A stretch of 64,000 nucleotides of DNA from Hydractinia symbiolongicarpus (Eukaryota > Cnidaria > Hydrozoa > Anthoathecata > Hydractiniidae). The stretch is from the NCBI RefSeq assembly GCF_029227915.1, contig NC_079887.1, forward strand, positions 25,357,650-25,421,649. Reading direction: 5' to 3'. This document shows positions 25,705-37,816 of the stretch, piece by piece (within the stretch, counting starts at the first letter, position 1; each line of letters opens with the position of its first letter). A model generated the notes under the pieces. The model was not told the DNA's origin, did no database searches, and saw nothing but the letters and a program-made list of their open reading frames with translations. Made by a program: the position numbers and the translations under genes.

Positions 25705-27232
25705 GATTAAACTTCTTTTATTCAGCGTCTCATCAAAAATGAAAACATTTTTGAAAACTACAAGTCTCACGCGTTTTAGTGGTGAAAAGATATTTTAAAA
25801 AATCGTTTTGGAAATGAGTTTACTCACAGGGCACTTTCTTTGTATACATTCGACTATACGGGCCAAGCCCGGGATTTACGGGAAATCGCGGGTTTTCGTT
25901 TGCCGGCGATTAAACCACTTTAATTATGCGTCTCATCAAAAATAAAAACATTTCTAAAAACTACAAGTCTCATTCGTTCTAGTGGTGCAGAAATAATTTA
26001 AAAAATCGTTCGGGAAATGAGTTTACTCAAAGGGTACTTTCTTTGTATACTTTTGACTATACGGGCCGAGTCCGGGATTTACGGGAAATCGCGGGTTTTC
26101 GTTTGCCGGCGATTAAACTTCTTTTATCCAGCGTCTCATCAAAAATGAAAACATTTTTGAAAACTACAAGTCTCATGCGTTTTAGTGGAGAAAAAATAAT
26201 TTAAAAAATCGTTCGGGAAATGAGTTTACTCCCTGGGTACTTTCTTTGTATACATTCGGCTATACGGGACAAGCCCGAGATTTACGGGAAATCGCGGGTT
26301 TTCGTTTGCCGGCGATTAAACCTCTTTCATTAAACGTCTCATTAAAAATGAAAACATTTTTGAAAACTATAAGTCTCATTCGTTCTAGTGGAGAAAAAAT
26401 AATTTTAAAAATCGTTCGGGAAATGAGTTTACTCCCTGGGTACTTTCTTTGTATACATTCGACTATACGGGACAAGCCCGGGATTTACGGGAAATCGCGG
26501 GTTTTCGTTTGCCGGCGATTAAACCTCTTTCATTAAGCGTCTCATTAAAAATGAAAACATTTTTGAAAACTATAAGTCTCATTCGTTCTAGTGGTGCAGA
26601 AATAATTTAAAAAATCGTTCGGGAAATGAGTTTACTCAAAGAGTATTTTCTTTGTATACTTTTGACTATACGGGCCGAGTCCGGCATTTACGGGAAATCG
26701 CGGGTTTTCGTTTGCCGGCGATTAAACTTCTTTTATCCAGCGTCTCATCAAAAATAAAAACATTTTTGAAAACTACAAGTCTCATGCGTTTTAGTGGTGA
26801 AAAGATAATTTAAAAAATCGTTTTGGAAATGAGTTTACTCACAGGGTACTTTCTTTGTATACATTCGACTATACGGGCCAAGCCCGGGATTTACGGGAAA
26901 TCGCGGGTTTTCGTTTGCCGGCGATTAAACCACTTTAATTATGCGTCTCATCAAAAATAAAAACATTTCTGAAAACTACAAGTCTCATGCGTTTTAGTGG
27001 TGAAAAGATAATTTAAAAAATCGTTCGGGAAATGAGTTTACTCCCTGGGTACTTTCTTTGTATACTTTTGACTATACGGGCCGAGTCCGGGGTTTACGGG
27101 AAATGGCGGGTTTTTGTTTGCCGGCGATTAAACTTCTTTTATTCAGCGTCTCATAAAAAATGAAAACATTTTTGAAAACCACAAGTCTCACGCGTTTTAG
27201 TGGTGAAAAGATAATTTAAAAAATCGTTTTGG

Positions 27233-28450
27233 AAATGAGTTTACTCACAGGGCACTTTCTTTGTATACATTCGACTATACGGGCCAAGCCCGTGATTTAC
27301 GGGAAATCGCGGGTTTTCATTTGCCGGCGAATAAACCCCTTTCATTAAGCGTCTCATCAAAAATGAAAACATTTTTGAAAACTAAAAGTCTCATGCGTTT
27401 TAGTGGAGAAAAAATAATTTAAAAAATCGTTCGGGAAATGAGTTTACTCCCTGGGTACTTTCTTTGTATACATTCGACTATACGGGACAAGCCCGGGATT
27501 TACGGGAAATCGCGGGTTTTCGTTTGCCGGCGATTAAACCTCTTTCATTAAGCGTCTCATTAAAAATGAAAACATTTTTGAAAACTATAAGTCTCATTCG
27601 TTCTAGTGGTGCAGAAATAATTTAAAAAATCGTTCGGGAAATGAGTTTACTCAAAGGGTACTTTCTTTGTATACTTTTGACTATACGGGCCGAGTCCGGG
27701 ATTTACGGGAAATCGCGGGTTTTTGTTTGCCGGCGATTAAACTTCTTTTATCCAGCGTCTCATCAAAAATGAAAACATTTTTGAAAACTACAAGTCTCAT
27801 GCGTTTTAGTGGTGAAAAGATAATTTAAAAAATCGTTTTGGAAATGAGTTTACTCACAGGGCACTTTCTTTGTATACATTCGACTATACGGGCCAAGCCC
27901 GTGATTTACGGGAAATCGCGGGTTTTCATTTGCCGGCGATTAAACCCCTTTCATTAAGCGTATCATCAAAAATGAAAACATTTTTGAAAACTACAAGTCT
28001 CATGCGTTTTAGTGGAGAAAAAATAATTTAAAAAATCGTTCGGGAAATGAGTTTACTCCCTGGGTACTTTCTTTGTATACATTCGACTATACGGGACAAG
28101 CCCGGGATTTACGGGAAATCGCGGGTTTTCGTTTGCCGGCGATTAAACCTCTTTCATTAAGCGTCTCATTAAAAATGTAAACATTTTTGAAAACTATAAG
28201 TCTCATTCGTTCTAGTGGTGCAGAAATAATTTAAAAAATCGTTCGGGAAATGAGTTTACTCAAAGAGTACTTTCTTTGTATACTTTTGACTATAAGGGCC
28301 GAGTCCGGGATTTACGGGAAATTGCGGGTTTTCGTTTGCCGGCGATTAAACTTCTTTTATCCAGCGTCTCATCAAAAATAAAAACATTTTTGAAAACTAC
28401 AAGTCTCATGCGTTTTAGTGGTGAAAAGATAATTTAAAAAATCGTTTTGG
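27233..28450. repeat. Two tandem P-Q-R units, 609 bp each
   Basis: 27,233-27,841 and 27,842-28,450 are two consecutive P-Q-R trimers of exactly 3 x 203 bp. Further PQR runs start at 28,857, 30,684, 31,293 and 31,902. Copies differ at a handful of positions, for example GCGTCTCATC against GCGTATCATC in P. Confidence 0.8.
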
Positions 28451-31400
28451 AAATGAGTTTACTCACAGGGTACTTTCTTTGTATACATTCGACTATACGG
28501 GCCAAGCCCGGGATTTACGGGAAATCGCGGGTTTTCGTTTGCCGGCGATTAAACCACTTTAATTATGCGTCTCATTAAAAATAAAAACATTTCTGAAAAC
28601 TACAAGTCTCATGCGTTTTAGTGGTGAAAAGATAATTTAAAAAATCGTTCGGGAAATGAGTTTACTCCCTGGGTACTTTCTTTGTATACTTTTGACTATA
28701 CGGGCCGAGTCCGGGGTTTACGGGAAATGGCGGGTTTTTGTTTGCCGGCGATTAAACTTCTTTTATCCAGCGTCTCATCAAAAATGAAAACATTTTTGAA
28801 AACTACATGTCTCATGCGTTTTAGTGGTGAAAAGATAATTTAAAAAATCGTTTTGGAAATGAGTTTACTCACAGGGCACTTTCTTTGTATACATTCGACT
28901 ATACGGGCCAAGCCCGTGATTTACGGGAAATCGGGGGTTTTCATTTGCCGGCGATTAAACCCCTTTCATTAAGCGTATCATCAAAAATGAAAACATTTTT
29001 GAAAACTACAAGTCTCATGCGTTTTAGTGGAGAAAAAATAATTTAAAAAATCGTTCGGGAAATGAGTTTACTCCCTGGGTACTTTCTTTGTATACATTCG
29101 ACTATACGGGACAAGCCCGGGATTTACGGGAAATCGCGGGTTTTCGTTTGCCGGCGATTAAACCTCTTTCATTAAGCGTCTCATTAAAAATGAAAACATT
29201 TTTGAAAACTATAAGTCTCATTCGTTCTAGTGGTGCAGAAATAATTTAAAAAATCGTTCGGGAAATGAGTTTACTCAAAGAGTACTTTCTTTGTATACTT
29301 TTGACTATACGGGCCGAGTCCGGGATTTACGGGAAATCGCGGGTTTTCGTTTGCCGGCGATTAAACTTCTTTTATCCAGCGTCTCATCAAAAATAAAAAC
29401 ATTTTTGAAAACTACAAGTCTCATGCGTTTTAGTGGTGAAAAGATAATTTAAAAAATCGTTTTGGAAATGAGTTTACTCCCTGGGTACTTTCTTTGTATA
29501 CATTCGACTATACGGGACAAGCCCGGGATTTACGGGAAATCGCGGGTTTTCGTTTGCCGGCGATTAAACCTCTTTCATTAAGCGTCTCATTAAAAATGAA
29601 AACATTTTTGAAAACTATAAGTCTCATTCGTTCTAGTGGTGCAGAAATAATTTAAAAAATCGTTCGGGAAATGAGTTTACTCAAAGAGTACTTTCTTTGT
29701 ATACTTTTGACTATACGGGCCGAGTCCGGGATTTACGGGAAATCGCGGGTTTTCGTTTGCCGGCGATTAAACTTCTTTTATCCAGCGTCTCATCAAAAAT
29801 AAAAACATTTTTGAAAACTACAAGTCTCATGCGTTTTAGTGGTGAAAAGATAATTTAAAAAATCGTTTTGGAAATGAGTTTACTCACAGGGTACTTTCTT
29901 TGTATACATTCGACTATACGGGCCAAGCCCGGGATTTACGGGAAATCGCGGGTTTTCGTTTGCCGGCGATTAAACCACTTTAATTATGCGTCTCATCAAA
30001 AATAAAAACATTTCTGAAAACTACAAGTCTCATGCGTTTTAGTGGTGAAAAGATAATTTAAAAAATCGTTCGGGAAATGAGTTTACTCCCTGGGTACTTT
30101 CTTTGTATACTTTTGACTATACGGGCCGAGTCCGGGGTTTACGGGAAATGGCGGGTTTTTGTTTGCCGGCGATTAAACTCCTTTTATTCAGCGTCTCATA
30201 AAAAATGAAAACATTTTTGAAAACTACAAGTCTCACGCGTTTTAGTGGTGAAAAGATAATTTAAAAAATCGTTCGGGAAATGAGTTTACTCCCTGGGTAC
30301 TTTCTTTGTATACATTCGACTATACGGGACAAGCCCGGGATTTACGGGAAATCGCGGGTTTTCGTTTGCCGGCGATTAAACCTCTTTCATTAAGCGTCTC
30401 ATTAAAAATGAAAACATTTTTGAAAACTATAAGTCTCATTCGTTCTAGTAGTGCAGAAATAATTTAAAAAATCGTTCGGGAAATGAGTTTACTCAAAGGG
30501 TACTTTCTTTGTATACTTTTGACTATACCGGCCGAGTCCGGGATTCACGGGAAATCGCGGGTTTTCGTCTGCCGGCGATTAAACTTCTTTTATCCAGCGT
30601 CTCATCAAAAATGAAAACATTTTTGAAAACTACAAGTCTCATGCGTTTTAGTGGTGAAAAGATAATTTAAAAAATCGTTTTGGAAATGAGTTTACTCACA
30701 GGGCACTTTCTTTGTATACATTCGACTATACGGGCCAAGCCCGTGATTAACGGGAAATCGCGGGTTTTCATTTGCCGGCGATTAAACCCCTTTCATTAAG
30801 CGTATCATCAAAAATGAAAACATTTTTGAAAACTGCAAGTCTCATGCGTTTTAGTGGAGAAAAAATAATTTAAAAAATCGTTCGGGAAATGAGTTTACTC
30901 CCTGGGTACTTTCTTTGTATACATTCGACTATACGGGACAAGCCCGGGATTTACGGGAAATCGCGGGTTTTCGTTTGCCGGCAATTAAACCTCTTTCATT
31001 AAGCGTCTCATTAAAAATGAAAACATTTTTGAAAACTATAAGTCTCATTCGTTCTAGTGGTGCAGAAATAATTTAAAAAATCGTTCGGGAAATGAGTTTA
31101 CTCAAAGAGTACTTTCTTTGTATACTTTTGACTATACGGGCCGAGTCCGGGATTTACGGGAAATCGCGGGTTTTCGTTTGCCGGCGATTAAACTTCTTTT
31201 ATCCAGCGTCTCATCAAAAATAAAAACATTTTTGAAAATTACAAGTCTCATGCGTTTTAGTGGTGAAAAGAGAATTTAAAAAATCGTTTTGGAAATGAGT
31301 TTACTCACAGGGCACTTTCTTTGTATACATTCGACTATACGGGCCAAGCCCGTGATTTACGGGAAATCGCGGGTTTTCATTTGCCGGCGATTAAACCCCT

Positions 31401-32104
31401 TTCATTAAGCGTCTCATCAAAAATGAAAACATTTTTGAAAACTACAAGTCTCATGCGTTTTAGTGGAGAAAAAATAATTTAAAAAATCGTTCGGGAAATG
31501 AGTTTACTCCCTGGGTACTTTCTTTGTATACATTCGACTATACGGGACAAGCCCGGGATTTACGGGAAATCGCGGGTTTTCGTTTGCCGGCGATTAAACC
31601 TCTTTCATTAAGAGTCTAATTAAAAATGAAAACATTTTTGAAAACTATAAGTCTCATTTGTTCTAGTGGTGCAGAAATAATTTAAAAAATCGTTCGGGAA
31701 ATGAGTTTACTCAAAGGGTACTTTCTTTGTATACTTTTGACTATACCGGCCGAGTACGGGATTCACGGGAAATCGCGGGTTTTCGTTTGCCGGCGATTAA
31801 ACTTCTTTTATCCAGCGTCTCATCAAAAATGAAAACATTTTTGAAAACTACAAGTCTCATGCGTTTTAGTGGTGAAAAGATAATTTAAAAAATCGTTTTG
31901 GAAATGAGTTTACTCACAGGGCACTTTCTTTGTATACATTCGACTATACGGGCCAAGCCCGTGATTAACGGGAAATCGCGGGTTTTCATTTGCCGGCGAT
32001 TAAACCCCTTTCATTAAGCGTATCATCAAAAATGAAAACATTTTTGAAAACTGCAAGTCTCATGCGTTTTAGTGGAGAAAAAATAATTTAAAAAATCGTT
32101 CGGG

Positions 32105-32916
32105 AAATGAGCTTACTCCCTGGGTACTTTCTTTGTATACATTCGACTATACGAGACAAGCCCGGGATTTACGGGAAATCGCGGGTTTTCGTTTGCCGGC
32201 GATTAAACCTCTTTCATTAAGCGTCTCATTAAAAATGAAAACATTTTTGAAAACTATAAGTCTCATTCGTTCTAGTGGTGCAGAAATAATTTAAAAAATC
32301 GTTCGGGAAATGAGTTTACTCAAAGAGTACTTTCTTTGTATACTTTTGACTATACGGGCCGAGTCCGGGATTTACGGGAAATCGCGGGTTTTCGTTTGCC
32401 GGCGATTAAACTTCTTTTATCCAGCGTCTCATCAAAAATGAAAACATTTTTGAAAACTACAAGTCTCATGCGTTTTAGTGGAGAAAAAATAATTTAAAAA
32501 ATCGTTCGGGAAATGAGCTTACTCCCTGGGTACTTTCTTTGTATACATTCGACTATACGAGACAAGCCCGGGATTTACGGGAAATCGCGGGTTTTCGTTT
32601 GCCGGCGATTAAACCTCTTTCATTAAGCGTCTCATTAAAAATGAAAACATTTTTGAAAACTATAAGTCTCATTCGTTCTAGTGGTGCAGAAATAATTTAA
32701 AAAATCGTTCGGGAAATGAGTTTACTCAAAGAGTACTTTCTTTGTATACTTTTGACTATACGGGCCGAGTCCGGGATTTACGGGAAATCGCGGGTTTTCG
32801 TTTGCCGGCGATTAAACTTCTTTTATCCAGCGTCTCATCAAAAATGAAAACATTTTTGAAAACTACAAGTCTCATGCGTTTTAGTGGAGAAAAAATAATT
32901 TAAAAAATCGTTCGGG
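32105..32916. repeat. Tandem duplication of a Q-R dimer, 406 bp
   Basis: 32,105-32,510 and 32,511-32,916 share two private substitutions in Q (GAGCTTACTCCC and ACGAGACAAG) that the Q units on either side lack. This marks a recent two-monomer duplication. Confidence 0.85.
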
Positions 32917-33931
32917 AAATGAGTTTACTCCCTGGGTACTTTCTTTGTATACATTCGACTATACGGGACAAGCCCGGGATTTACGGGAAATCGCGGGTTT
33001 TCGTTTGCCGGCGATTAAACCTCTTTCATTAAGCGTCTAATTAAAAATGAAAACATTTTTGAAAACTATAAGTCTCATTCGTTCTAGTGGTGCAGAAATA
33101 ATTTAAAAAATCGTTCGGGAAATGAGTTTACTCAAAGGGTACTTTCTTTGTATACTTTTGACTATACGGGCCGAGTCCGGGATTTACGGGAAATCGCGGG
33201 TTTTCGTTTGCCGGCGATTAAACTTCTTTTATCCAGCGTCTCATCAAAAATGAAAACATTTTTGAAAACTACAAGTCTCATGTGTTTTAGTGGTGAAAAG
33301 ATAATTTAAAAAATCGTTTTGGAAATGAGTTTACTCACAGGGCACTTTCTTTGTATACATTCGACTATACGGGCCAAGCCCGTGATTAACGGGAAATCGC
33401 GGGTTTTCATTTGCTGGCGATTAAACCCCTTTCATTAAGCGTATCATCAAAAATGAAAACATTTTTGAAAACTGCAAGTCTCATGCGTTTTAGTGGAGAA
33501 AAAATAATTTAAAAAATCGTTCGGGAAATGAGTTTACTCCCTGGGTACTTTCTTTGTATACATTCGACTATACGGGACAAGCCCGGGATTTACGGGAAAT
33601 CGCGGGTTTTCGTTTGCCGGCGATTAAACCTCTTTCATTAAGCGTCTCATTAAAAATGAAAACATTTTTGAAAACTATAAGTCTCATTCGTTCTAGTGGT
33701 GCAGAAATAATTTAAAAAATCGTTTTGGAAATGAGTTTACTCACAGGGTACTTTCTTTGTATACATTCGACAATACGGGCCAAGCCCGGGATTTACGGGA
33801 AATCGCGGGTTTTCGTTTGCCGGCGATTAAACCACTTTCATTAAGCGTCTCATCAAAAATAAAAACATTTCTAAAAACTACAAGTCTCATGCGTTTTAGT
33901 GGTGAAAAAATAATTTAAAAAATCGTTCGGG

Positions 33932-34081
33932 AAATGAGTTTACTCCCTGGGTACTTTCTTTGTATACTTTTGACTATACGGGCCGAGTCCTGGGTTTACG
34001 GGAAATGGCGGGTTTTCGTTTGCCGGCGATTAAACCACTTTCATTAGGCGTCTCATCAAAAATGAAAAAAAATCGTTCGGG
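33932..34081 (+). repeat. 150-bp short monomer, copy 1
   Basis: The sequence after AAAAATG joins directly to the A-rich linker (TGAAAAAAAATCGTT), removing 53 bp: the right hairpin arm, the CTACAAGTCTCATGCG segment and the tail. The break sits in A-runs on both sides, consistent with slippage or end joining at A-tract microhomology. Confidence 0.9.
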
Positions 34082-34284
34082 AAATGAGTTTACTCCCTGG
34101 GTACTTTCTTTGTAAACTTTTGACTATACGGGACAAGCCCGGGATTTACGGGAAATCGCGGGTTTTCGTTTGCCGGCGATTAAACCTCTTTCATTAAGCG
34201 TCTCATTAAAAATGAAAACATTTTTGAAAACTACAAGTCTCATTCGTTCTAGTGGTGCAGAAATAATTTGAAAAATCGTTCGGG

Positions 34285-34434
34285 AAATGAGTTTACTCAC
34301 AGGGTACTTTCTTTGTATACATTCGACTATACGGACCAAGCCCAGGATTTAAGGGAAATTACGGGTTTTCGTTTGCCGGCGATTAAACCACTTTCATTAG
34401 GCGTCTCATCAAAATTGAAAAAAAATCGTTCGGG
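34285..34434 (+). repeat. 150-bp short monomer, copy 2
   Basis: Separated from copy 1 by one full 203-bp monomer. This copy reads AAAATTGAAAAAAAATCG, a private T. Because 150 is a multiple of 3, a reading frame passes through the junction and gives a spurious 115-codon frame at 34,268-34,615. Confidence 0.9.
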
Positions 34435-34731
34435 AAATGAGTTTACTCCCTGGGTACTTTCTTTGTATACTTTTGACTATACGGGCCGAGTCCGGGATTT
34501 ACCGGAAGTCGCGGGTTTTCGTTTGAGGGCGATTAAACTTCTTTTATTCAGCGTCTCATCAAAAATGAAAACATTTTTAAAAACTACAAGTCTCATGGGC
34601 TTTAGTGGTGAATAATAATATAAAAATGCGTTCGGGAAATGAGTTTACTCACAGGGTACTTTCTTTGTATACATACGACTATACGGGCCAAGCCAGGATT
34701 TAAGGGAAATCGCGGGTTTTTGTTTGCCGGC

Positions 34732-34804
34732 ATTCTTTGCATACATTTGACTATACTGGCCGAGTCCGGGGTTTACGGGAAATGGCGGGTTTTTGTTTGC
34801 CGGC
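34732..34804 (+). repeat. 73-bp partial unit, type II, copy 1
   Basis: Same junction as type I, but the unit begins ATTCTTTGCATACATTTGAC instead of CTTCTTTGTATACATATGAC. The monomer before it reads GGGCCAAGCCAGGATTT, one base shorter than its type I equivalent. Types I and II probably share one founder. Confidence 0.9.
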
Positions 34805-36021
34805 GATGAAACTTCTTTTATTCAGCGTCTCATGAAAAATGAAAACATTTTTGAAAACTACAAGTCTCACGCGTTTTAGTGGTGAAAAGATAATTTAAAA
34901 AATCGTTTTGGAAATGAGTTTACTCACAGGGCACTTTCTTTGTATACATTCGACTATACGGGCCAAGCCCGTGATTTACGGGAAATCGCGGGTTTTCATT
35001 TGCCGGCGATTAAACCCCTTTCATTAAGCGTGTCATCAAAAATGAAAACATTTTTGAAAACTACAAGTCTCATGCGTTTTAGTGGTGAAAAGATAATTTA
35101 AAAAATCGTTTTGGAAATGAGTTTACTCAAAGGGTACTTTCTTTGTATACTTTTGACTATACGGGCCGAGTCCGGGATTTACGGGAAATCGCGGGTTTTC
35201 GTTTGCCGGCGATTAAACTTCTTTTATCCAGCGTCTCATCAAAAATGAAAACATTTTTAAAAACTACAAGTCTCATGCGTTTTAGTGCTGAAATAATAAT
35301 TTAAAAAATCGTTTGGGAAATGAGTTTACTCACAGGGTATTTTCTTTGTATACATTCGACTATACGGGCCAAGCCCGGGATTTACGGGAAATCGCGGGTT
35401 TTTGTTTGCCGGCGATTAAACTTCTTTTATCCAGCGTCTCATCAAAAATGAAAACATTTTTGAAAACTACAAGTCTCATGCGTTTTAGTGGTGAAAAAAT
35501 AATTTAAAAATCGTTTGGGAAATGAGTTTACTCCCTGGGTACTTTCTTTGTATACTTTTGACTATACGGGCCGAGTCCTGGGTTTACGGGAAATGGCGGG
35601 TTTTCGTTTGCCGGCGATTAAACTCCTTTTATTCAGCGTCTCATCAAAAATGAAAACATTTTTAAAAACTACAAGTCTCATGGGCTTTAGTGGTGAAATA
35701 ATAATTTAAAAAATCGTTCGGGAAATGAGTTTACTCCCTGGGTACTTTCTTTGTATACTTTTGACTATACGGGACAAGCCTGGGATTTACGGGAAATCGC
35801 GGGTTTTCGTTTGCCGGCGATTAAACCTCTTTCATTAAGCGTCTCATTAGAAATTAAAACATTTTTGAAAACTTCAAGTCTCATTCGTTCTAGTGGTGCA
35901 GAAATAATTTGAAAAATCGTTCGGGAAATGAGTTTACTCACAGGGTACTTTCTTTGTATACATTCGACTATACGGCCCAAGCCCAGGATTTAAGGGAAAT
36001 CGCGGGTTTTCGTTTGCCGGC

Positions 36022-36093
36022 CTTCTTTGTATACATATGACTATACTGGCCGAGTCCGGGGTTTACGGAAATGGCGGGTTTTTGTTTGCCGGC
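36022..36093 (+). repeat. 72-bp partial unit, type I, copy 7
   Basis: Left copy of the 1,086-bp duplication. The upstream monomer carries AAAACTTCAAG and GTCTCATTAGAAATTAAAAC. Confidence 0.9.
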
Positions 36094-37107
36094 GATTAAA
36101 CTTCTTTTATTCAGCGTCTCATCAAAAATGAAAACATTTTTGAAAACTACAAGTCTCACGCGTTTTAGTGGTGAAAAGATAATTTAAAAAATCGTTTTTG
36201 AAATGAGTTTACTCACAGGGCACTTTCTTTGTATACATTCGACTATACGGGCCAAGCCCGGGATTTACGGGAAATCGCAGGTTTGCGTTTGCCGGCGATT
36301 AAACTTCTTTTATTCAGCGTCTCATCAAAAATGAAAGCATTTTTGAAAACTACAAGTCTCATGCGTTTTAGTGCTGAAATAATAATTTAAAAAATCGTTG
36401 GAGAAATGAGTTTACTCACAGGGTACTTTCTTTGTATACATTCGACTATACGGGCCAAGCCCGGGATTTACGGGAAATCGCGGGTTTTCGTTTGCCGGCG
36501 ATTAAACCACTTTCATTAGGCGTCTCATCAAAACTGAAAACACTTCTGAAAACTACAAGTCTCATGCGTTTTAGTGGTGAAAAAATAATTTAAAAATCGT
36601 TTGGGAAATGAGTTTACTCCCTGGGTACTTTCTTTGTATACTTTTGACTATACGGGCCGAGTCCTGGGTTTACGGGAAATGGCGGGTTTTCGTTTGCCGG
36701 CGATTAAACTCCTTTTATTCAGCGTCTCATCAAAAATGAAAACATTTTTAAAAACTACAAGTCTCATGGGCTTTAGTGTTGAAATAATAATTTAAAAAAT
36801 CGTTCGGGAAATGAGTTTACTCCCTGGGTACTTTCTTTGTATACTTTTGACTATACGGGACAAGCCTGGGATTTACGGGAAATCGCGGGTTTTCGTTTGC
36901 CGGCGATTAAACCTCTTTCATTAAGCGTCTCATTAGAAATTAAAACATTTTTGAAAACTTCAAGTCTCATTCGTTCTAGTGGTGCAGAAATAATTTGAAA
37001 AATCGTTCGGGAAATGAGTTTACTCACAGGGTACTTTCTTTGTATACATTCGACTATACGGCCCAAGCCCAGGATTTAAGGGAAATCGCGGGTTTTCGTT
37101 TGCCGGC

Positions 37108-37179
37108 CTTCTTTGTATACATATGACTATACTGGCCGAGTCCGGGGTTTACGGAAATGGCGGGTTTTTGTTTGCCGGC
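37108..37179 (+). repeat. 72-bp partial unit, type I, copy 8
   Basis: Right copy of the 1,086-bp duplication. It is also the left partner of the unit at 40,168 in the 3,060-bp duplication. Confidence 0.9.
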
Positions 37180-37722
37180 GATTAAACTTCTTTTATTCAG
37201 CGTCTCATCAAAAATGAAAACATTTTTGAAAACTACAAGTCTCACGCGTTTTAGTGGTGAAAAGATAATTTAAAAAATCGTTTTTGAAATGAGTTTACTC
37301 ACAGGGCACTTTCTTTGTATACATTCGACTATACGGGCCAAGCCCGGGATTTACGGGAAATCGCAGGTTTGCGTTTGCCGGCGATTAAACTTCTTTTATT
37401 CAGCGTCTCATCAAAAATGAAAGCATTTTTGAAAACTACAAGTCTCATGCGTTTTAGTGCTGAAATAATAATTTAAAAAATCGTTGGAGAAATGAGTTTA
37501 CTCACAGGGTACTTTCTTTGTATACATTCGACTATACGGGCCAAGCCCGGGATTTACGGGAAATCGCGGGTTTTCGTTTGCCGGCGATTAAACCACTTTC
37601 ATTAGGCGTCTCATCAAAACTGAAAACACTTCTGAAAACTACAAGTCTCATGCGTTTTAGTGGTGAAAAAATAATTTAAAAAATCGTTGGGGAAATGAGT
37701 TTACTCCCTGGGTACTTTCTTT

Positions 37723-37740
37723 GTATACTTTTGACTATAC
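37723..37740. other. GTATA / TATAC short dyad
   Basis: The arms GTATA (monomer 31-35) and TATAC (44-48) flank CTTTTGAC or CATTCGAC, depending on subtype. The outer five bases pair and the centre does not. The S-type monomers near the left end read AGATACATACAAC here and lose the left arm. Confidence 0.45.
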
Positions 37741-37773
37741 GGGCCGAGTCCGGGATTTACGGGAAATCGCGGG
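37741..37773 (+). other. Candidate G-quadruplex motif in the monomer
   Basis: Four GGG runs lie at monomer bases 49-51, 60-62, 69-71 and 79-81, separated by loops of 8, 6 and 7 bases. This is just outside the strict 1-7 loop rule and inside relaxed definitions. Nearly every full monomer keeps four GGG runs here. In the CCTGGGTTTACGGG subtype the second run is moved one base but still present. Folding is a prediction; a GCCCGGG palindrome in one subtype could compete. Confidence 0.6.
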
Positions 37774-37792
37774 TTTTCGTTTGCCGGCGATT
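37765..37792. other. GC-rich dyad AATCGC / GCGATT
   Basis: A 6-bp inverted repeat has arms AATCGC (monomer 73-78) and GCGATT (95-100) around a 16-base centre containing GGGTTTTCG and the start of GCCGGC. It is kept in most subtypes. In the subtype reading AAATGGCGGG the left arm is broken, so the dyad is not universal. Six base pairs around a 16-base loop is a weak structure on its own. Confidence 0.5.
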
Positions 37793-37816
37793 AAACTTCT
37801 TTTATCCAGCGTCTCA

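Larger units (their letters stand above)
17761..25811. repeat. Region 3: first cluster of 72/73-bp partial units
   Basis: Full monomers are interrupted by six type I partial units (17,761, 18,239, 20,544, 23,458, 24,342 and 25,632), each following a monomer with GGATTTAAGG. Block copying is frequent: 478, 884 and 2,305-bp offsets are all visible inside 8 kb. Confidence 0.8.
25812..33728. repeat. Region 4: 39 monomers in exact register, P-Q-R higher-order repeat
   Basis: Unit starts fall on 25,812 + 203n up to 33,729, with no net length change. From 26,421 the order of monomer types reads QRDE PQR PQR DE PQR QR DE QR PQR PQR PQR QR QR PQ. P has CACAGGGCAC, CCCGTGATT and TTCATTTGCC. Q has GGGACAAGCCCGGG, ACTATAAG and GGTGCAG. 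R has CAAAGAGTAC or CAAAGGGTAC and TATCCAGCG. D has CACTTTAATTATGCG. E has CCGGGGTTTACGGGAAATGG. The basic unit PQR is 609 bp and PQRDE is 1,015 bp. Confidence 0.8.
35475..37646. repeat. Tandem duplication, 1,086-bp unit
   Basis: About 35,475-36,560 is followed by 36,561-37,646. The unit is five monomers plus one 72-bp partial, less one A in a shared short linker (AATTTAAAAATCGTTTGGG). Shared private markers are AAAACTTCAAG, GTTTTTGAAATGAG and GTTGGAGAAATGAG. I saw very few differences, for example AGTGTTGAAATAA in the right copy. Confidence 0.85.

Noticed and set aside
37721-37740. TATA-like promoter around TTTGTATACTTTTGACTATA
   Set aside because: GTATAC and TATAC are present in every monomer and no start site, downstream frame or regulatory partner supports a promoter. 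Satellite transcription is possible but cannot be shown from sequence.
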